A stretch of 64,000 nucleotides of DNA from Edwardsiella hoshinae NBRC 105699 = ATCC 33379 (GTDB lineage Bacteria > Pseudomonadota > Gammaproteobacteria > Enterobacterales > Enterobacteriaceae): assembly GCF_000474215.1 (NCBI RefSeq), contig NZ_BAUC01000026.1:1-64000 (forward strand), given 5' to 3'. Shown here in pieces: positions 30,376 to 40,775 of this stretch. Position 1 is the first letter of the stretch. Every line of letters starts with the position of its first letter. The notes beneath the pieces were generated by a model. It was given only the letters and a program-made list of their open reading frames with translations, did not search any database and had not been told where the DNA came from. Both the position numbers and the translations under genes were made by a program.

Positions 30376-30443
30376 TGGATAAAGTCGCTAAATTACTTGC
30401 TGTGTGTAATCGCTAGGATTACGAAATCGTGTTGCTTATTTAC

Positions 30444-31775
30444 TTATGCCGCGGCGTTACTGTTGTTTTCAGTATTCTGTGCCTTGCGGGTGTTCATCTT
30501 GCGTGCATAGAACATCAGGATGATCAGGCTGACGATGAAGGTACCGGACAGCTCCATGTTGCCCGCACCCATCAGCGCGATGAAGCAGAAGCAGCAACCC
30601 AATACCGCAGCGACCAGACTCATGATGTTCTTCACGTTGGCGCCTTCGAAGCGGATCAGGTCAACGCAAGAGTAGAAGTACGGCAGCATGGTCAGCAGAA
30701 CCGCGATGCCCGTCAGCATGCCGAACAGATCAGAGGCTTTACCGCCGCTGGCGTTCAGGATGGTGATCAGCACCATCAGGACAGTCATTTTCACGGAAGC
30801 CAGCAGCAGGCCTTTCTTCGGAATGCCGTTCTTATCCAGCTCGCCGTATACTTTCGGGAAGTTGCCATCGTTGGCGGCGCGAACGCCCGCCTGGCCAACC
30901 AGCATCATCCAGGAGCCCAGTGAGGTCAGGCAAGCGAATGCGGTGAAGGCAGACACGACCGGAGCAGCCCAGTGACCGACCATCGCGGAAGCGGAGACGG
31001 CGAACGGTGCACCGGAAGCGGCCATCTCACTGGCCGGGAACATACCGGCGATGACCTGGGTAGCGGCGATGTAGACGATACCGGCCAGGCAGGTCCCCAG
31101 CATAGTCGCCAGCGGAACGGTACGCTGCGGATTCTTCACCATACCGGTACTCACCGCGGCAGACTCAACCCCAACAAACGCCCACAGGCACAGCAGGATA
31201 CTCTTGACGACGGCGTGCGTATCGGTACCGCCAGAGGTATTCCAGTTAGCGTGATAAACCGCCGGATCGAACCAGGCCCAGCCAGCGATAGCGGTGCCCA
31301 CAACCGGGATCAGTACCAGAACCAGACCGATAGTGGTCAGACGGCTCACCCAGGTACCACCCAGCATGTTAACGAAGGTGAAGATCCAAACGATGGCGAT
31401 ACAGGCGATACCGGCCGGTACCGGGCTGTTCAACACCGGGAAGAAAGTAGAGAGGTAAGAGACGGCGGTGATACCGATCGCCAGGTTACCGATCCAGTTA
31501 GCGTGGTAGTAAAGCACACCGGTCTGGAAACCGAATGCAGGGCCAACCTCACCAGCATAGGCAATCGGGCCACCCTGCTGCGGGTTCTTGGTAGCCAGTC
31601 GGGCATAAACATAAGCCAGAGACATGGCGCCAACCAGAGAAATGATCCAGCCGAAAATGGCGATAGAACCTAAACTCGCCAGGTTTGCAGGTAGAAGTGC
31701 AATGCCGCTCCCCATCATATTACCGGCAACAACACCGGTACAGGCGATAAGCCCGATTTTTTTGCTCGATGACAT
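30444..31775 (-). CDS. cadB: Lysine/cadaverine antiporter CadB
   Basis: A 443-residue inner membrane APC-family exchanger with 12 helices that imports lysine and exports cadaverine. MSSSKKIGLIACTGVVAGNMMGSG is the conserved first helix, and GGPIAYAGEVGPAFGFQTGVLYYHANWIGN matches E. coli CadB almost exactly. I start at the ATG at 31775 (E. coli-like); a TTG two codons earlier is closer to AGGAG and could be used. It is the first gene of cadBA, 415 bases downstream of cadC, whose product is its activator. Confidence 0.97.
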   Translation of the reverse strand: MSSSKKIGLIACTGVVAGNMMGSGIALLPANLASLGSIAIFGWIISLVGAMSLAYVYARLATKNPQQGGPIAYAGEVGPAFGFQTGVLYYHANWIGNLAIGITAVSYLSTFFPVLNSPVPAGIACIAIVWIFTFVNMLGGTWVSRLTTIGLVLVLIPVVGTAIAGWAWFDPAVYHANWNTSGGTDTHAVVKSILLCLWAFVGVESAAVSTGMVKNPQRTVPLATMLGTCLAGIVYIAATQVIAGMFPASEMAASGAPFAVSASAMVGHWAAPVVSAFTAFACLTSLGSWMMLVGQAGVRAANDGNFPKVYGELDKNGIPKKGLLLASVKMTVLMVLITILNASGGKASDLFGMLTGIAVLLTMLPYFYSCVDLIRFEGANVKNIMSLVAAVLGCCFCFIALMGAGNMELSGTFIVSLIILMFYARKMNTRKAQNTENNSNAAA

Positions 31776-32133
31776 GGTCAAGTTGCTCCTGATTAATTTT
31801 CAGATAAGTCGGCTTCACATATAGCTGGCGGATGGCCGACTTGATGGCAGGCATAGTAATGAGGTGGTAAAGCAAAGTCCTAAAGGTAAAGTTAAATTCT
31901 CAGCGTGTCGCAATAAATGACATCTTGATGTTTTTCCATCGACGTGAAAAAAACATCAAGAACAAAGAAATAACGCCTTATAAAACATATAGTTGACATA
32001 AAAATGACATGAGGAATTCGCCCAATAAACGGACAAAAAAAGCAACAAAAGGCTAGCGCTATTTGTCACACAAAAATAACTAAAAGCCATAGATAGAGGA
32101 ACAAAGTTGAGATTTAACACACGGAATGACGGG
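31776..32133 (-). promoter_or_regulatory. cadBA control region
   Basis: About 360 clearly AT-rich bases between the cadC end and cadB. It holds a perfect 13-bp inverted repeat (31923-31935 with 31949-31961, arms TCTTGATGTTTTT), and three copies of ATGTCA on the minus strand (31917-31922, 31994-31999, 32005-32010), two of them 11 bases apart, about one helical turn. In E. coli two CadC sites and H-NS act in the matching region. The -35/-10 elements cannot be fixed with confidence. Confidence 0.6.
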
Positions 32134-32170
32134 AATAAAAAAGCCCGCTATCCTCATCGGTGGCGGGCTT
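32134..32170 (-). terminator. Terminator after cadC
   Basis: Stem AAGCCCGC (32141-32148) with GCGGGCTT (32163-32170) and 14-base loop, followed on the minus strand by TTTTATTCCC directly after the stem's TT. It separates cadC from the cadBA promoter region. Confidence 0.8.
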
Positions 32171-32189
32171 GATTATTTATAACACAAAT

Positions 32190-33833
32190 TTATTCAGATC
32201 TTTCTGTGTCATAATTAAGCAAGTAGGGGGCGACGCGTTCAATATTGGTTTGAAAGACGCCGTTCTTAATCCAGTAAAGGGTATTGCTGCCTGGACGCAG
32301 ATTAAATGCGGTGATATATGCATCCGCCGCCTGGTTATTCTGTCCCTTCAATTCGTACACTTTGCCCAACAAGACATAGTTCAGCCAGGACATCTCCAGC
32401 TCAATCCCCTTATTGATGGCGGCAAACGCCTGATCCACCTTGCCCTGTCCCAGATAGTCGACTGTATAAATCTGCTGAATAATAGGAGTACCTTGTAGTA
32501 GGGCATTCTGTTCAACCTCGCTGATCTCCTGACGCAACGCCGTCAGCTGAGGCGCGCTCAGGGGCTGATAAGAGTTGAGCAGAATATCGACCAATGCCTT
32601 TTCCGCCTTGGCATACTCAAAGTTAGGGTCCTGCTTGATCAACTGCGCCAACAGGCGATTGGCCTGATTCAACGACTCCCCATCGCCCTGTAGCAACAAC
32701 TGGTGCGCCTGGTAATACTGCTGCAACATCTGGCTATGGGTCGGCACCAAGGTGTCGTAGCGTAACGCCAAGGAAGGTGGCATCTTTACCTTAAGCACGG
32801 AGAAAATGCTATCGATGAAGTCCTTCTGCACACTCAACAAATTATCCGGCGTGATGAAATAGCGCTTCTCCAACATCACCGAGTTATCGGCATTATCGAC
32901 CAGGCGTACCGACAGGAAGCACTGCTGCGCTCGATAGTGGCGCTGGTTAACGAACTCGATATACAGCGACTTACCTGAACTACTGGCGCCACCATAGTTG
33001 TAGTTGGTTTGGTCATGGACGAGGAAGGTCGAATAGGTGTTTAGCCCTTGGGTCAACTCCTCACTCAGCCCCACCACATAGGAGAGTTGATTGGTCCAGT
33101 TGCTGCAACTGTTCCCTCCCTGGATACGAATATCGATATCGCGTGGGTTGAGTAACATCGGCTGTGGCGCCACCGGCACGCGATTGCTAAACACCGCTAA
33201 GCCAACAAAACTGACACATAACAGTAATGCGGTCAAAAATGCAACCCATACCCAAAACGAGGAGCGTTTATAACGCGGAATACGCGCGGCCGGGGCATCC
33301 GCGCTCACCGTTACCGTCGGGGCAACCGGCGCCGGTGATGCCGCAGCGCCGGTCACGCTTACCGCCGTCTCCACGGGCGCGGCGGTTACGGGCGCGCTCG
33401 AAGCCCGCGGGAGCGCCTCCGCTGCCGCCGACGTTTCCGCGCTAGCGCCGGTTAGCGCGGCAGACGATTCAACTGGCGTGGTCGACGGCGCCAGTTCGCT
33501 ACTCTCCCCATTACACCAAAGCACCGGCTCGACCAACTTATAGCCCCGTTTCGGTACGGTCACGATATACTCGGGAGCCTCGGTGCGCCCATCCTTCAAG
33601 TATTTGCGTAACTCAGAGATGCACTGGGTCACAACGTGATTGGTTACGATATTTCGTTTCCATACATTGTCGATCAGCTCATCCCGACTCAGCACCGTAT
33701 CCGGATGGTGAGCAAAGTAGCTCAGCATATCGATGAGTCTGGGCTCAAGTACCAACACACGTCCTTCGCGGGTGATTTTATTGTCCGCCGCCAGTACTAA
33801 CCACTCGCCTACGCGGAAAGTTTGCTCTTGCAT
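32190..33833 (-). CDS. cadC: pH- and lysine-responsive activator CadC
   Basis: A 547-residue one-component ToxR-type regulator. Residues 1-105 are an OmpR-like winged helix (LEPRLIDMLSYF, VPKRGYKLVEP). Residues 110-188 are a low-complexity Ala/Pro/Thr/Ser linker, clearly longer than in E. coli CadC (512 residues total). The membrane helix is 192-216 (FWVWVAFLTALLLCVSFVGLAVF). The periplasmic sensor has the two Cys (GNSCSNW and AQQCFLSV) that form the pH-linked disulfide in E. coli. It activates cadBA under low pH when lysine is present, with LysP as co-sensor. Same strand and order as E. coli cadC-cadB-cadA. Confidence 0.95.
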   Translation of the reverse strand: MQEQTFRVGEWLVLAADNKITREGRVLVLEPRLIDMLSYFAHHPDTVLSRDELIDNVWKRNIVTNHVVTQCISELRKYLKDGRTEAPEYIVTVPKRGYKLVEPVLWCNGESSELAPSTTPVESSAALTGASAETSAAAEALPRASSAPVTAAPVETAVSVTGAAASPAPVAPTVTVSADAPAARIPRYKRSSFWVWVAFLTALLLCVSFVGLAVFSNRVPVAPQPMLLNPRDIDIRIQGGNSCSNWTNQLSYVVGLSEELTQGLNTYSTFLVHDQTNYNYGGASSSGKSLYIEFVNQRHYRAQQCFLSVRLVDNADNSVMLEKRYFITPDNLLSVQKDFIDSIFSVLKVKMPPSLALRYDTLVPTHSQMLQQYYQAHQLLLQGDGESLNQANRLLAQLIKQDPNFEYAKAEKALVDILLNSYQPLSAPQLTALRQEISEVEQNALLQGTPIIQQIYTVDYLGQGKVDQAFAAINKGIELEMSWLNYVLLGKVYELKGQNNQAADAYITAFNLRPGSNTLYWIKNGVFQTNIERVAPYLLNYDTERSE

Positions 33834-33947
33834 AGTGTACTAATTGCCCGGAGAGAAAAGTCTAAAGCGTGTCATACTAGCATAGTGCTTAAAGTAACAC
33901 CTACACGCCATCTATTAATTTATTCGGGTAACTATTTTTATAGTTAA

Positions 33948-34334
33948 TCAATCCTGATACAACTCTAACGGTAACCCATCGGGGTCTCGGAAAAAGGTAA
34001 AATCACGTCCGCTGTACGCATCGCGCCGCACCGCTTCGCACGCTACCCCCTGGGCAGTCAGCTCAGCAACCGCCGCCGCCAGATCGCTCACGCCGAACGC
34101 CAGATGGCGCAAACCACATGCTTCAGGTGTCGAAACACGCGGCGGCGGGGAGGGAAAGGAAAATAGCTCTAGGGTATAGACGCCATCCAGTGCCAGATCC
34201 CCCTTCCATGAGTCGCGATCGGCTCGGTACTGCTCATGAATTAAGGAAAATCCGAGAATTTTGCAATAAAACGCTTTGCTACGCGCATAATCCGAGGCGA
34301 TAACGGCGATGTGATGGATACGGTTAAGCTTCAC
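33948..34334 (-). CDS. gloA2: VOC-family metalloprotein YaeR (GloA2)
   Basis: A 128-residue single vicinal-oxygen-chelate domain protein related to glyoxalase I; E. coli YaeR is now named GloA2 although its substrate is not settled. VOC features are IHHIAVIASDYARSKAFYCKILGF with the first metal His, CGLRHLAFGVSDL with the second, and the C-terminal PDGLPLELYQD with the Glu ligand. The start is GTG at 34334 with GGGAGATACC upstream. It lies between accA and cadC; in E. coli the order is accA-ldcC-yaeR-tilS, so the cad genes here sit on the other side of yaeR. Confidence 0.9.
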   Translation of the reverse strand: MKLNRIHHIAVIASDYARSKAFYCKILGFSLIHEQYRADRDSWKGDLALDGVYTLELFSFPSPPPRVSTPEACGLRHLAFGVSDLAAAVAELTAQGVACEAVRRDAYSGRDFTFFRDPDGLPLELYQD

Positions 34335-34420
34335 GGTATCTCCCGAAAAGTAACAAAGTTTGGCGGATTATGCCGCGTATGCGCCAAAAAGGTTAGCTTT
34401 TCACTGCGGAAAATATACAA

Positions 34421-34457
34421 GAAATAAAAACATCAAGCCCGACAAGCGGGCTTGATG
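34421..34457 (-). terminator. Terminator after accA
   Basis: Perfect 11-bp stem CATCAAGCCCG (34431-34441) with CGGGCTTGATG (34447-34457), followed on the minus strand by TTTTTATTTC. It closes the long lpx-dnaE-accA run. Confidence 0.9.
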
Positions 34458-34484
34458 ATAAGAATGGTAGGAAAATGAAGCAGA

Positions 34485-35444
34485 TCAGCAATAGCCGTAA
34501 TTCATCAGACGCTGATAACGACGATCGAGCAATGCCTCGATCTCCAGGGCATCCAGTTCGCCCAGATCGGCGACCAATTGCGCCTTCAGGGTTGCCGCCA
34601 TGGTCTGCGGATCGCGATGAGCGCCACCCAAGGGTTCAGGGATCACCGCATCGATCAGCTTCAGCTCCTGTAGACGCGGGGCGGTGATGCCCATCGCTTC
34701 CGCTGCCAGCGGTGCCTTATCGGCACTCTTCCACAGTATGGAGGCGCATCCCTCCGGGGAGATCACCGAATAGGTGCTGTATTGCAGCATGTTAACCTTA
34801 TCGCCCACCCCGATAGCCAACGCTCCACCGGAGCCTCCTTCGCCGATCACCGTGCAGATCACCGGCACTTTCAGCCCGGACATCTCGCGCAAGTTACGGG
34901 CGATCGCCTCAGACTGACCGCGCTCTTCCGCCCCGACGCCCGGATAGGCCCCCGGGGTGTCGATGAACGTGATAATCGGTAGATGAAAGCGCTCGGCCAT
35001 CTCCATCAGACGCAGTGCCTTACGGTAGCCCTCCGGCGCCGGCATACCGAAGTTGCGGCGAATCTTCTCTTTGGTCTCGCGCCCCTTCTGATGGCCAATC
35101 ACCATCACCGGGCGGCCATCCAGGCGCGCCATACCGCCAACGATGGCTTTGTCGTCGGCAAAGGCGCGATCGCCGGCCAGCTCATCGAAATCAGTAAAGA
35201 TATGCTGAATATAATCCAAGGTATAGGGGCGACGCGGATGACGCGCCAATTGGGCAATTTGCCAGGCCCCCAGATCGGAAAAAATCTTACGGGTCAGCTC
35301 AACGCTCTTGTCACGCAGGCGCTGAACCTCTTCGTCGATATTAATATCCAATTTTTCGTCTTGACGGCTGAGTGCGTTCAGCGAGTCGATCTTCGCTTCG
35401 AGTTCGGCAATCGGCTGTTCAAAATCCAGAAAATTCAGACTCAT
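34485..35444 (-). CDS. accA: Acetyl-CoA carboxylase alpha subunit AccA
   Basis: The 319-residue carboxyltransferase alpha subunit, working with AccD to form malonyl-CoA for fatty acid synthesis. [22 protein letters not shown] is the conserved start; the crotonase-fold core shows [44 protein letters not shown] and [15 protein letters not shown]. Length identical to E. coli. It lies 13 bases downstream of dnaE, as in E. coli, and ends in a strong terminator. Confidence 0.98.
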   Translation of the reverse strand: MSLNFLDFEQPIAELEAKIDSLNALSRQDEKLDINIDEEVQRLRDKSVELTRKIFSDLGAWQIAQLARHPRRPYTLDYIQHIFTDFDELAGDRAFADDKAIVGGMARLDGRPVMVIGHQKGRETKEKIRRNFGMPAPEGYRKALRLMEMAERFHLPIITFIDTPGAYPGVGAEERGQSEAIARNLREMSGLKVPVICTVIGEGGSGGALAIGVGDKVNMLQYSTYSVISPEGCASILWKSADKAPLAAEAMGITAPRLQELKLIDAVIPEPLGGAHRDPQTMAATLKAQLVADLGELDALEIEALLDRRYQRLMNYGYC

Positions 35445-35456
35445 AGTATTCCTATA

Positions 35457-38400
35457 TTAGTCAAATTCCAGTTCAACTTGTTCGTTTCCCACCAGCGTAC
35501 GTAGATCGAGCAGCAGACGATCTGTTGGCGTCACGCGCCAGGTCGCACCAAAACGAACCCTGGCTCGCGCATCCGCACGCTGATAATAGAGATGAACTGG
35601 GATCGTCCCCGAACGATGTGGTTCCAACGCTTCACGGAGACGGTTTAAAAGCTGATCATCAATTTGCCTGTCGGTCAGCGAGATGGCAAGTCCGCGAGCA
35701 TATTTTTCACGGGCTTCGCTGATATCCATGAGCTCGCGGGCGATCATTTTAAGGCCACCGCTAAAGTCATCAAAGCTGACCTGTCCACTGGCGATCAGGA
35801 TACGGTCTTTTTCCAACAAATGCTGGTATTTTTCCAGCGCATCGGTGAACAACATCACTTCGAGACGGCCGGAGCGATCATCAAGGGTACACATCCCGAT
35901 GCGGTTGCCACGTTTAGTGGTCATCACCCTAGCGCCCAGCACTAAGCCAACGGCGGTGGTCATCTTACCACGCTCCGTCGGATGCATATCTTTCAGGCGA
36001 CCGCCGCCAGCGTAGCGTTCGATCTCCTTCAAGTATTGGGTGATCGGATGGCCGGTCAGATACAGCCCCAAGGTTTCGCGTTCACCATCCAACACCATCT
36101 GGGCCGGCCAGGGTGGCACGCTGCCATAGGACTTCTCGACCTGCTCCGGCTCCTCGGCCAAGACGCCAAACATGTCTGCCTGACCGATCGCCTCGGCGCG
36201 CGCATGCTGTTCGGCAGCCTTGAGTGCATCATTCAACGAACTCATCAGCGCGGCGCGATGTGGCCCCAGTCGATCGAAGGCGCCAGACATGATCAACTTC
36301 TCCAGCACTCGCCGATTCAGCTTCTTGGTGTCGGTTCGGGCGCACAGGTCGAACAGATCCTTAAAATACCCCTGCTCGCCGCGGTTACGCGCCTCAATGA
36401 TCGCCTCGATGGGCCCCTCCCCCACCCCTTTGATGGCGCCGATACCGTAGACGATCTCGCCCTCATCATTGACGTGGAAATGGTACTGCCCACTGTTGAT
36501 GTCCGGCGGCAGGATCTTCAGCCCCATACGCCAGCACTCGTCCACCAGCCCGACCACCTTGTCGGTGTTGTCCATATCGGCCGTCATTACCGCCGCCATA
36601 AACTCGGCCGGATAGTGCGTCTTCAACCACAAGGTCTGATAGGAGACCAGCGCATAGGCGGCGGAGTGCGATTTGTTAAAGCCATAACCGGCGAATTTCT
36701 CCACCAGGTCGAAGATATGCATCGCCAGTTCGCCGTCGATGCCGTTGTTCTTGGCCCCTTCCTCGAATACCGAGCGCTGCTTGGCCATCTCCTCCGGCTT
36801 TTTCTTCCCCATCGCTCGACGCAGAAGATCGGCGCCACCCAGCGAGTAACCCGCCAAGACCTGGGCGATCTGCATCACCTGTTCTTGGTACAGGATGACG
36901 CCATAGGTCGGCTCCAGCACCGGTTTTAGGCTTTCATGCTGCCAATCGCGATCCGGATAGGAAAGCTCCTCACGCCCATGCTTACGGTCGATGAAGTTAT
37001 CCACCATCCCTGATTGCAACGGGCCAGGACGGAACAGGGCCACCAGCGCGATCATGTCTTCGAAACAGTCCGGTTTTAATCGCTTAATCAGATCCTTCAT
37101 CCCGCGCGATTCCAACTGGAATACCGCCGTGGTTTCCGCGCGTTGCAGGATGTCGAAGCTCTTCTGATCATCGAGCGGGATGGCGGCAATATCCACCGGC
37201 TCTAGCCCCTGGCGAGCGCGACGCGCGTTGATCATCTCCAACGCCCAGTTGATGATGGTCAGGGTACGCAAGCCGAGGAAGTCAAACTTCACCAACCCGG
37301 CATACTCCACATCGCTCTTATCGAATTGCGTGACCGGGTGATTGCCCTCGGCATCGCAATACAGCGGGGCAAAGTCGGTGATCTTGGTGGGAGAAATCAC
37401 CACCCCACCGGCGTGTTTACCGGCGTTGCGCGTCACCCCTTCCAGTTTGCGCGCCATGTCGATCAGCGCGCGCACCTCTTCGTCCGCCTCGTAGATCTCT
37501 GGCAACTGAGGCTCGGCCTCGAAGGCCTTCGCCAGGGTCATACCCGGATCGGGCGGCACCAGCTTAGAGATACGATCGACAAAGCCGTAAGGATGGCCCA
37601 AGACGCGCCCCACATCGCGGATCACCGCCTTGGCCGCCATAGTACCGAAGGTAATGATCTGCGATACCGCCTCACGGCCATACATCTCGGCGACGTGATC
37701 GATCACGCGGTCGCGCTTCTCCATGCAGAAGTCGACGTCAAAGTCGGGCATCGAGACACGTTCCGGGTTAAGAAAACGTTCGAACAGCAGATCGAAGGCC
37801 AGCGGGTCGAGGTCGGTGATCTTCAGCGAATAGGCGACTAACGAACCAGCGCCGGAACCACGTCCCGGGCCGACAGGAACCCCGTTATCTTTCGACCATT
37901 GGATAAACTCCATCACGATCAGGAAGTAGCCGGGGAAGCCCATCTGGTTGATCACCTTCAGCTCGATCTCCAGACGCTCGTCATACGGCGGACGGCGTCG
38001 GGCACGCTCCTCCTCGTCGGGGAAAAGGAACGCCAGACGCGCCTCCAATCCCTCATGCGACTTCTTCACCAGGAAGTCTTCGGTCGTCATCTCCCCGGTC
38101 GGGAACTGTGGCAGAAAGTATTCGCCGAGGCGAATGGTGACGTTACAACGCTTAGCAATCTCTACGCTGTTTTGTAGCGCCTCCGGCAGATCGGCGAATA
38201 GCTCGCACATCTCCGCCTCGCTGCGCATATATTGCTGAGCGCTATAGTTACGCGGGCGCTTAGGATCATCCAAGGTATAACCATCATGGATTGCCACGCG
38301 GATCTCATGCGCGTCAAAGTCCGACGCCTCCAGGAAGCGGACGTCGTTACTGGCCACCAGCGGCAGATCGCGCTGTTGCGCCAACTCGACCGCCATATGG

Positions 38401-38945
38401 AGATAATTCTCTTCGTCGGGACGACCGGTGCGCACCACTTCCAGGAAATAGCTATCGGGGAAATAATGTTGGTAGAAATCGACGCACTCATTGACCAGCG
38501 CCTGGTTACCGCGCAGCAGTAGCTTACCGACGTCCCCCTGACGGGCGCCGGACAGCAGGATCAGCCCCTCGCGGTACTGCACCAACCAGTCACGATCGAT
38601 GGTTGGTCCCTCAGCGCCATAGCCGCGCTGATAGGCGTGAGAGATCAGTTGAGTCAGGTTCTGGTAGCCGGTGTTATTGCAGGCCAAGATAGTCAATGAC
38701 GCCAATTCGTCGCCCAACATCTCGCTGCGCACCAACACATCAGCCCCGACCAGCGGTTTGATCCCGGCGCCATGCGCGCTGCCGTAAAACTTCACCAGGC
38801 CGCACAGGTTAGTATGATCGGTGATGGCGAAGGCCGGCATCCCCAGCGCAGCGACCTTCTTGACCAGCGGGCCGGTCTTAGCCAGCCCGTCAATCATCGA
38901 ATAGTCACTGTGCACATGCAGATGTATGAAACGCGGCTCCGCCAT
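35457..38945 (-). CDS. dnaE: DNA polymerase III alpha subunit DnaE
   Basis: The 1162-residue replicative polymerase (E. coli 1160). The N-terminal PHP domain begins [20 protein letters not shown]; the catalytic palm has the Asp pair in [15 protein letters not shown] at about 400 and a third Asp later in [10 protein letters not shown]. Tandem HhH, OB-fold ([19 protein letters not shown]) and tau-binding tail follow. The ATG at 38945 matches the E. coli start; an upstream in-frame ATG at 38978 is ignored. It is in the lpxB-rnhB-dnaE-accA run on the minus strand. Confidence 0.98.
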   Translation of the reverse strand: MAEPRFIHLHVHSDYSMIDGLAKTGPLVKKVAALGMPAFAITDHTNLCGLVKFYGSAHGAGIKPLVGADVLVRSEMLGDELASLTILACNNTGYQNLTQLISHAYQRGYGAEGPTIDRDWLVQYREGLILLSGARQGDVGKLLLRGNQALVNECVDFYQHYFPDSYFLEVVRTGRPDEENYLHMAVELAQQRDLPLVASNDVRFLEASDFDAHEIRVAIHDGYTLDDPKRPRNYSAQQYMRSEAEMCELFADLPEALQNSVEIAKRCNVTIRLGEYFLPQFPTGEMTTEDFLVKKSHEGLEARLAFLFPDEEERARRRPPYDERLEIELKVINQMGFPGYFLIVMEFIQWSKDNGVPVGPGRGSGAGSLVAYSLKITDLDPLAFDLLFERFLNPERVSMPDFDVDFCMEKRDRVIDHVAEMYGREAVSQIITFGTMAAKAVIRDVGRVLGHPYGFVDRISKLVPPDPGMTLAKAFEAEPQLPEIYEADEEVRALIDMARKLEGVTRNAGKHAGGVVISPTKITDFAPLYCDAEGNHPVTQFDKSDVEYAGLVKFDFLGLRTLTIINWALEMINARRARQGLEPVDIAAIPLDDQKSFDILQRAETTAVFQLESRGMKDLIKRLKPDCFEDMIALVALFRPGPLQSGMVDNFIDRKHGREELSYPDRDWQHESLKPVLEPTYGVILYQEQVMQIAQVLAGYSLGGADLLRRAMGKKKPEEMAKQRSVFEEGAKNNGIDGELAMHIFDLVEKFAGYGFNKSHSAAYALVSYQTLWLKTHYPAEFMAAVMTADMDNTDKVVGLVDECWRMGLKILPPDINSGQYHFHVNDEGEIVYGIGAIKGVGEGPIEAIIEARNRGEQGYFKDLFDLCARTDTKKLNRRVLEKLIMSGAFDRLGPHRAALMSSLNDALKAAEQHARAEAIGQADMFGVLAEEPEQVEKSYGSVPPWPAQMVLDGERETLGLYLTGHPITQYLKEIERYAGGGRLKDMHPTERGKMTTAVGLVLGARVMTTKRGNRIGMCTLDDRSGRLEVMLFTDALEKYQHLLEKDRILIASGQVSFDDFSGGLKMIARELMDISEAREKYARGLAISLTDRQIDDQLLNRLREALEPHRSGTIPVHLYYQRADARARVRFGATWRVTPTDRLLLDLRTLVGNEQVELEFD

Positions 38946-39001
38946 CGAACGATTACCCTTTAATACCAGAAAATGCACTCATCCCGAGGAGGAATGAGCA
39001 A

Positions 39002-39595
39002 TCACAGCCCCAACACCCGCTTCACCGGCGCAAAGCTGCGACGATGCTGCTCGGTCGCGCCCAGCTCAGCCAGACGCGCCAGATGCAGCGCGGTGGGATA
39101 CCCCTTATGCTGGGCGAAACCATACCCCGGATATTGGCGATCCAAGGCAGCCATCTCGCGATCGCGGGTCACCTTGGCCAGGATCGAGGCGGCGCTGATC
39201 TCCGCGACCCGGCTATCGCCTTTCACCACCGCCTGCGCCGCCATCGGCAGCGTCGGACAGCGATTCCCGTCGATCAACACCAGATCCGGCTGCAAGACCA
39301 GTCCTGCCACCGCCCGTTGCATCGCCAGCATCGTGGCGTGCAAGATATTGAGACGATCGATCTCCACCGGCTCAGCTCGCCCGAGGCTCCAACACAACGC
39401 TTTCTCGATGATCTCATCATACAGCGCGTTGCGCCGCTTCTCAGTCAGCTTCTTGGAATCCGCCAACCCGACGATGGGGCGTGCCGGATCGAGGATCACC
39501 GCCGCCGTCACCACCGCGCCAACCAGCGGCCCACGCCCGACCTCATCCACGCCGGCGATACGCTCAGCGGCAGGATAAATAAAGCGCTCACTCAT
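39002..39595 (-). CDS. rnhB: Ribonuclease HII, RnhB
   Basis: A 197-residue enzyme that nicks DNA 5' of misinserted ribonucleotides. The active-site motif [15 protein letters not shown] carries the first Asp and Glu; a second Asp is in [10 protein letters not shown], and [14 protein letters not shown] holds a third conserved acid region. The start ATG at 39595 overlaps the end of lpxB by 8 bases, so the two are translationally coupled; a longer frame is not used. Confidence 0.97.
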   Translation of the reverse strand: MSERFIYPAAERIAGVDEVGRGPLVGAVVTAAVILDPARPIVGLADSKKLTEKRRNALYDEIIEKALCWSLGRAEPVEIDRLNILHATMLAMQRAVAGLVLQPDLVLIDGNRCPTLPMAAQAVVKGDSRVAEISAASILAKVTRDREMAALDRQYPGYGFAQHKGYPTALHLARLAELGATEQHRRSFAPVKRVLGL

Positions 39596-40772
39596 GATTC
39601 GACTCCTGAGGCGCATAAGCCAACGCCAATACCGCCTCGGCGGCCTGTTCATCGGCCCCGCAACGGATCTGGCGATGCAGTTGCAAGAAAGTCTGCTTCA
39701 GCGCCGCACTCTGCGCGCCGTCGGCCAATAACGGCATCAGTGCCTGTGCCAAACGCGGCGGTTGGCAGTCGTGCTGAAGCAACTCCGCCACCAGCTCGCG
39801 ACCGGCCAACAGATTCGGTAACGAGACAAACTCGGTCTTCACCAAACGCTGCGCCAGCCAGAACGTGAACGGCTTCATGCGGTAGGCCACCACCATCGGA
39901 CACTTGGCCAGCATACACTCCAACGCCGCCGTCCCTGACGCCAGTAGCGCTGCATCGCTGGCGTACATGGCATTACGCGCCTGACCATCCAGCAGGTGCG
40001 CCGGCAGATCCGGCGCTACCTCAGCCTTGATCCGCTCAAACTGCGCGCGCCGCCGGGCGTTGACCAACGGCACGACGATCTGCAAATCGGGATACTGCTG
40101 ACGCAATAACAGCGCAGTACGCAAAAAATCGGCGCTTAGCATCTCGACTTCGGCGCTACGACTACCCGGCAGCAAGGCCAGACAACGCGCATCGGCAGCG
40201 ATGCCCAACGCCTGACGCGCCGCGGCGCGATCCGGTAGCAAGGGCATCGCATCGGCCATGGTGTGGCCGATGAAACGGCACGGCACGTTGAAACGATCGT
40301 AGAACGCTTTCTCAAACGGCAGGAAGGCCAATACCAGGTCGGTCGCGCGGGCGATCTTAAATACCCGTTTCTGACGCCAGGCCCAGACGGAGGGACTGAC
40401 ATAATGGATGGTACGGATTCCCCGCTGATGCAGGCGCCCCTCCAGGGTCAGGTTAAAGTCTGGCGCATCGATACCGACGAATACATCCGGCCGCAACGCC
40501 GTAAAGCGTTGCGTTAACTCCCGCCGGATCGTCAACAAGCGTGGCAGCCGCTCCAACACCTCGACAATGCCCATCACCGCCAGCTCTTCCATTTCGAACC
40601 AGGCTTCGCAGCCCTCGGCCTGCATCAGCGGCCCAGCCACGCCGACGAAGCGTGCATCGGGATGACGGGCCTTCAACGCGCGGATCAGGCCGGCCCCCAG
40701 AATATCGCCGGAGGTTTCCCCGGCGACCAAACCAATGGTGAGCGGGCGTTGGCCCAAGTCTGCCTGCACCAT
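39588..40772 (-). CDS. lpxB: Lipid-A-disaccharide synthase LpxB
   Basis: A 394-residue peripheral inner membrane glycosyltransferase (GT19) that joins UDP-2,3-diacylglucosamine and lipid X. Conserved stretches: [58 protein letters not shown] and [20 protein letters not shown]. It lies 3 bases after lpxA and overlaps rnhB by 8 bases, the usual operon order. Confidence 0.98.
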   Translation of the reverse strand: MVQADLGQRPLTIGLVAGETSGDILGAGLIRALKARHPDARFVGVAGPLMQAEGCEAWFEMEELAVMGIVEVLERLPRLLTIRRELTQRFTALRPDVFVGIDAPDFNLTLEGRLHQRGIRTIHYVSPSVWAWRQKRVFKIARATDLVLAFLPFEKAFYDRFNVPCRFIGHTMADAMPLLPDRAAARQALGIAADARCLALLPGSRSAEVEMLSADFLRTALLLRQQYPDLQIVVPLVNARRRAQFERIKAEVAPDLPAHLLDGQARNAMYASDAALLASGTAALECMLAKCPMVVAYRMKPFTFWLAQRLVKTEFVSLPNLLAGRELVAELLQHDCQPPRLAQALMPLLADGAQSAALKQTFLQLHRQIRCGADEQAAEAVLALAYAPQESNHE

Positions 40773-40775
40773 GGA

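Noticed and set aside
35982-36929. 315-codon open frame antisense to dnaE
   Set aside because: Fully inside dnaE, no family resemblance, no start context.
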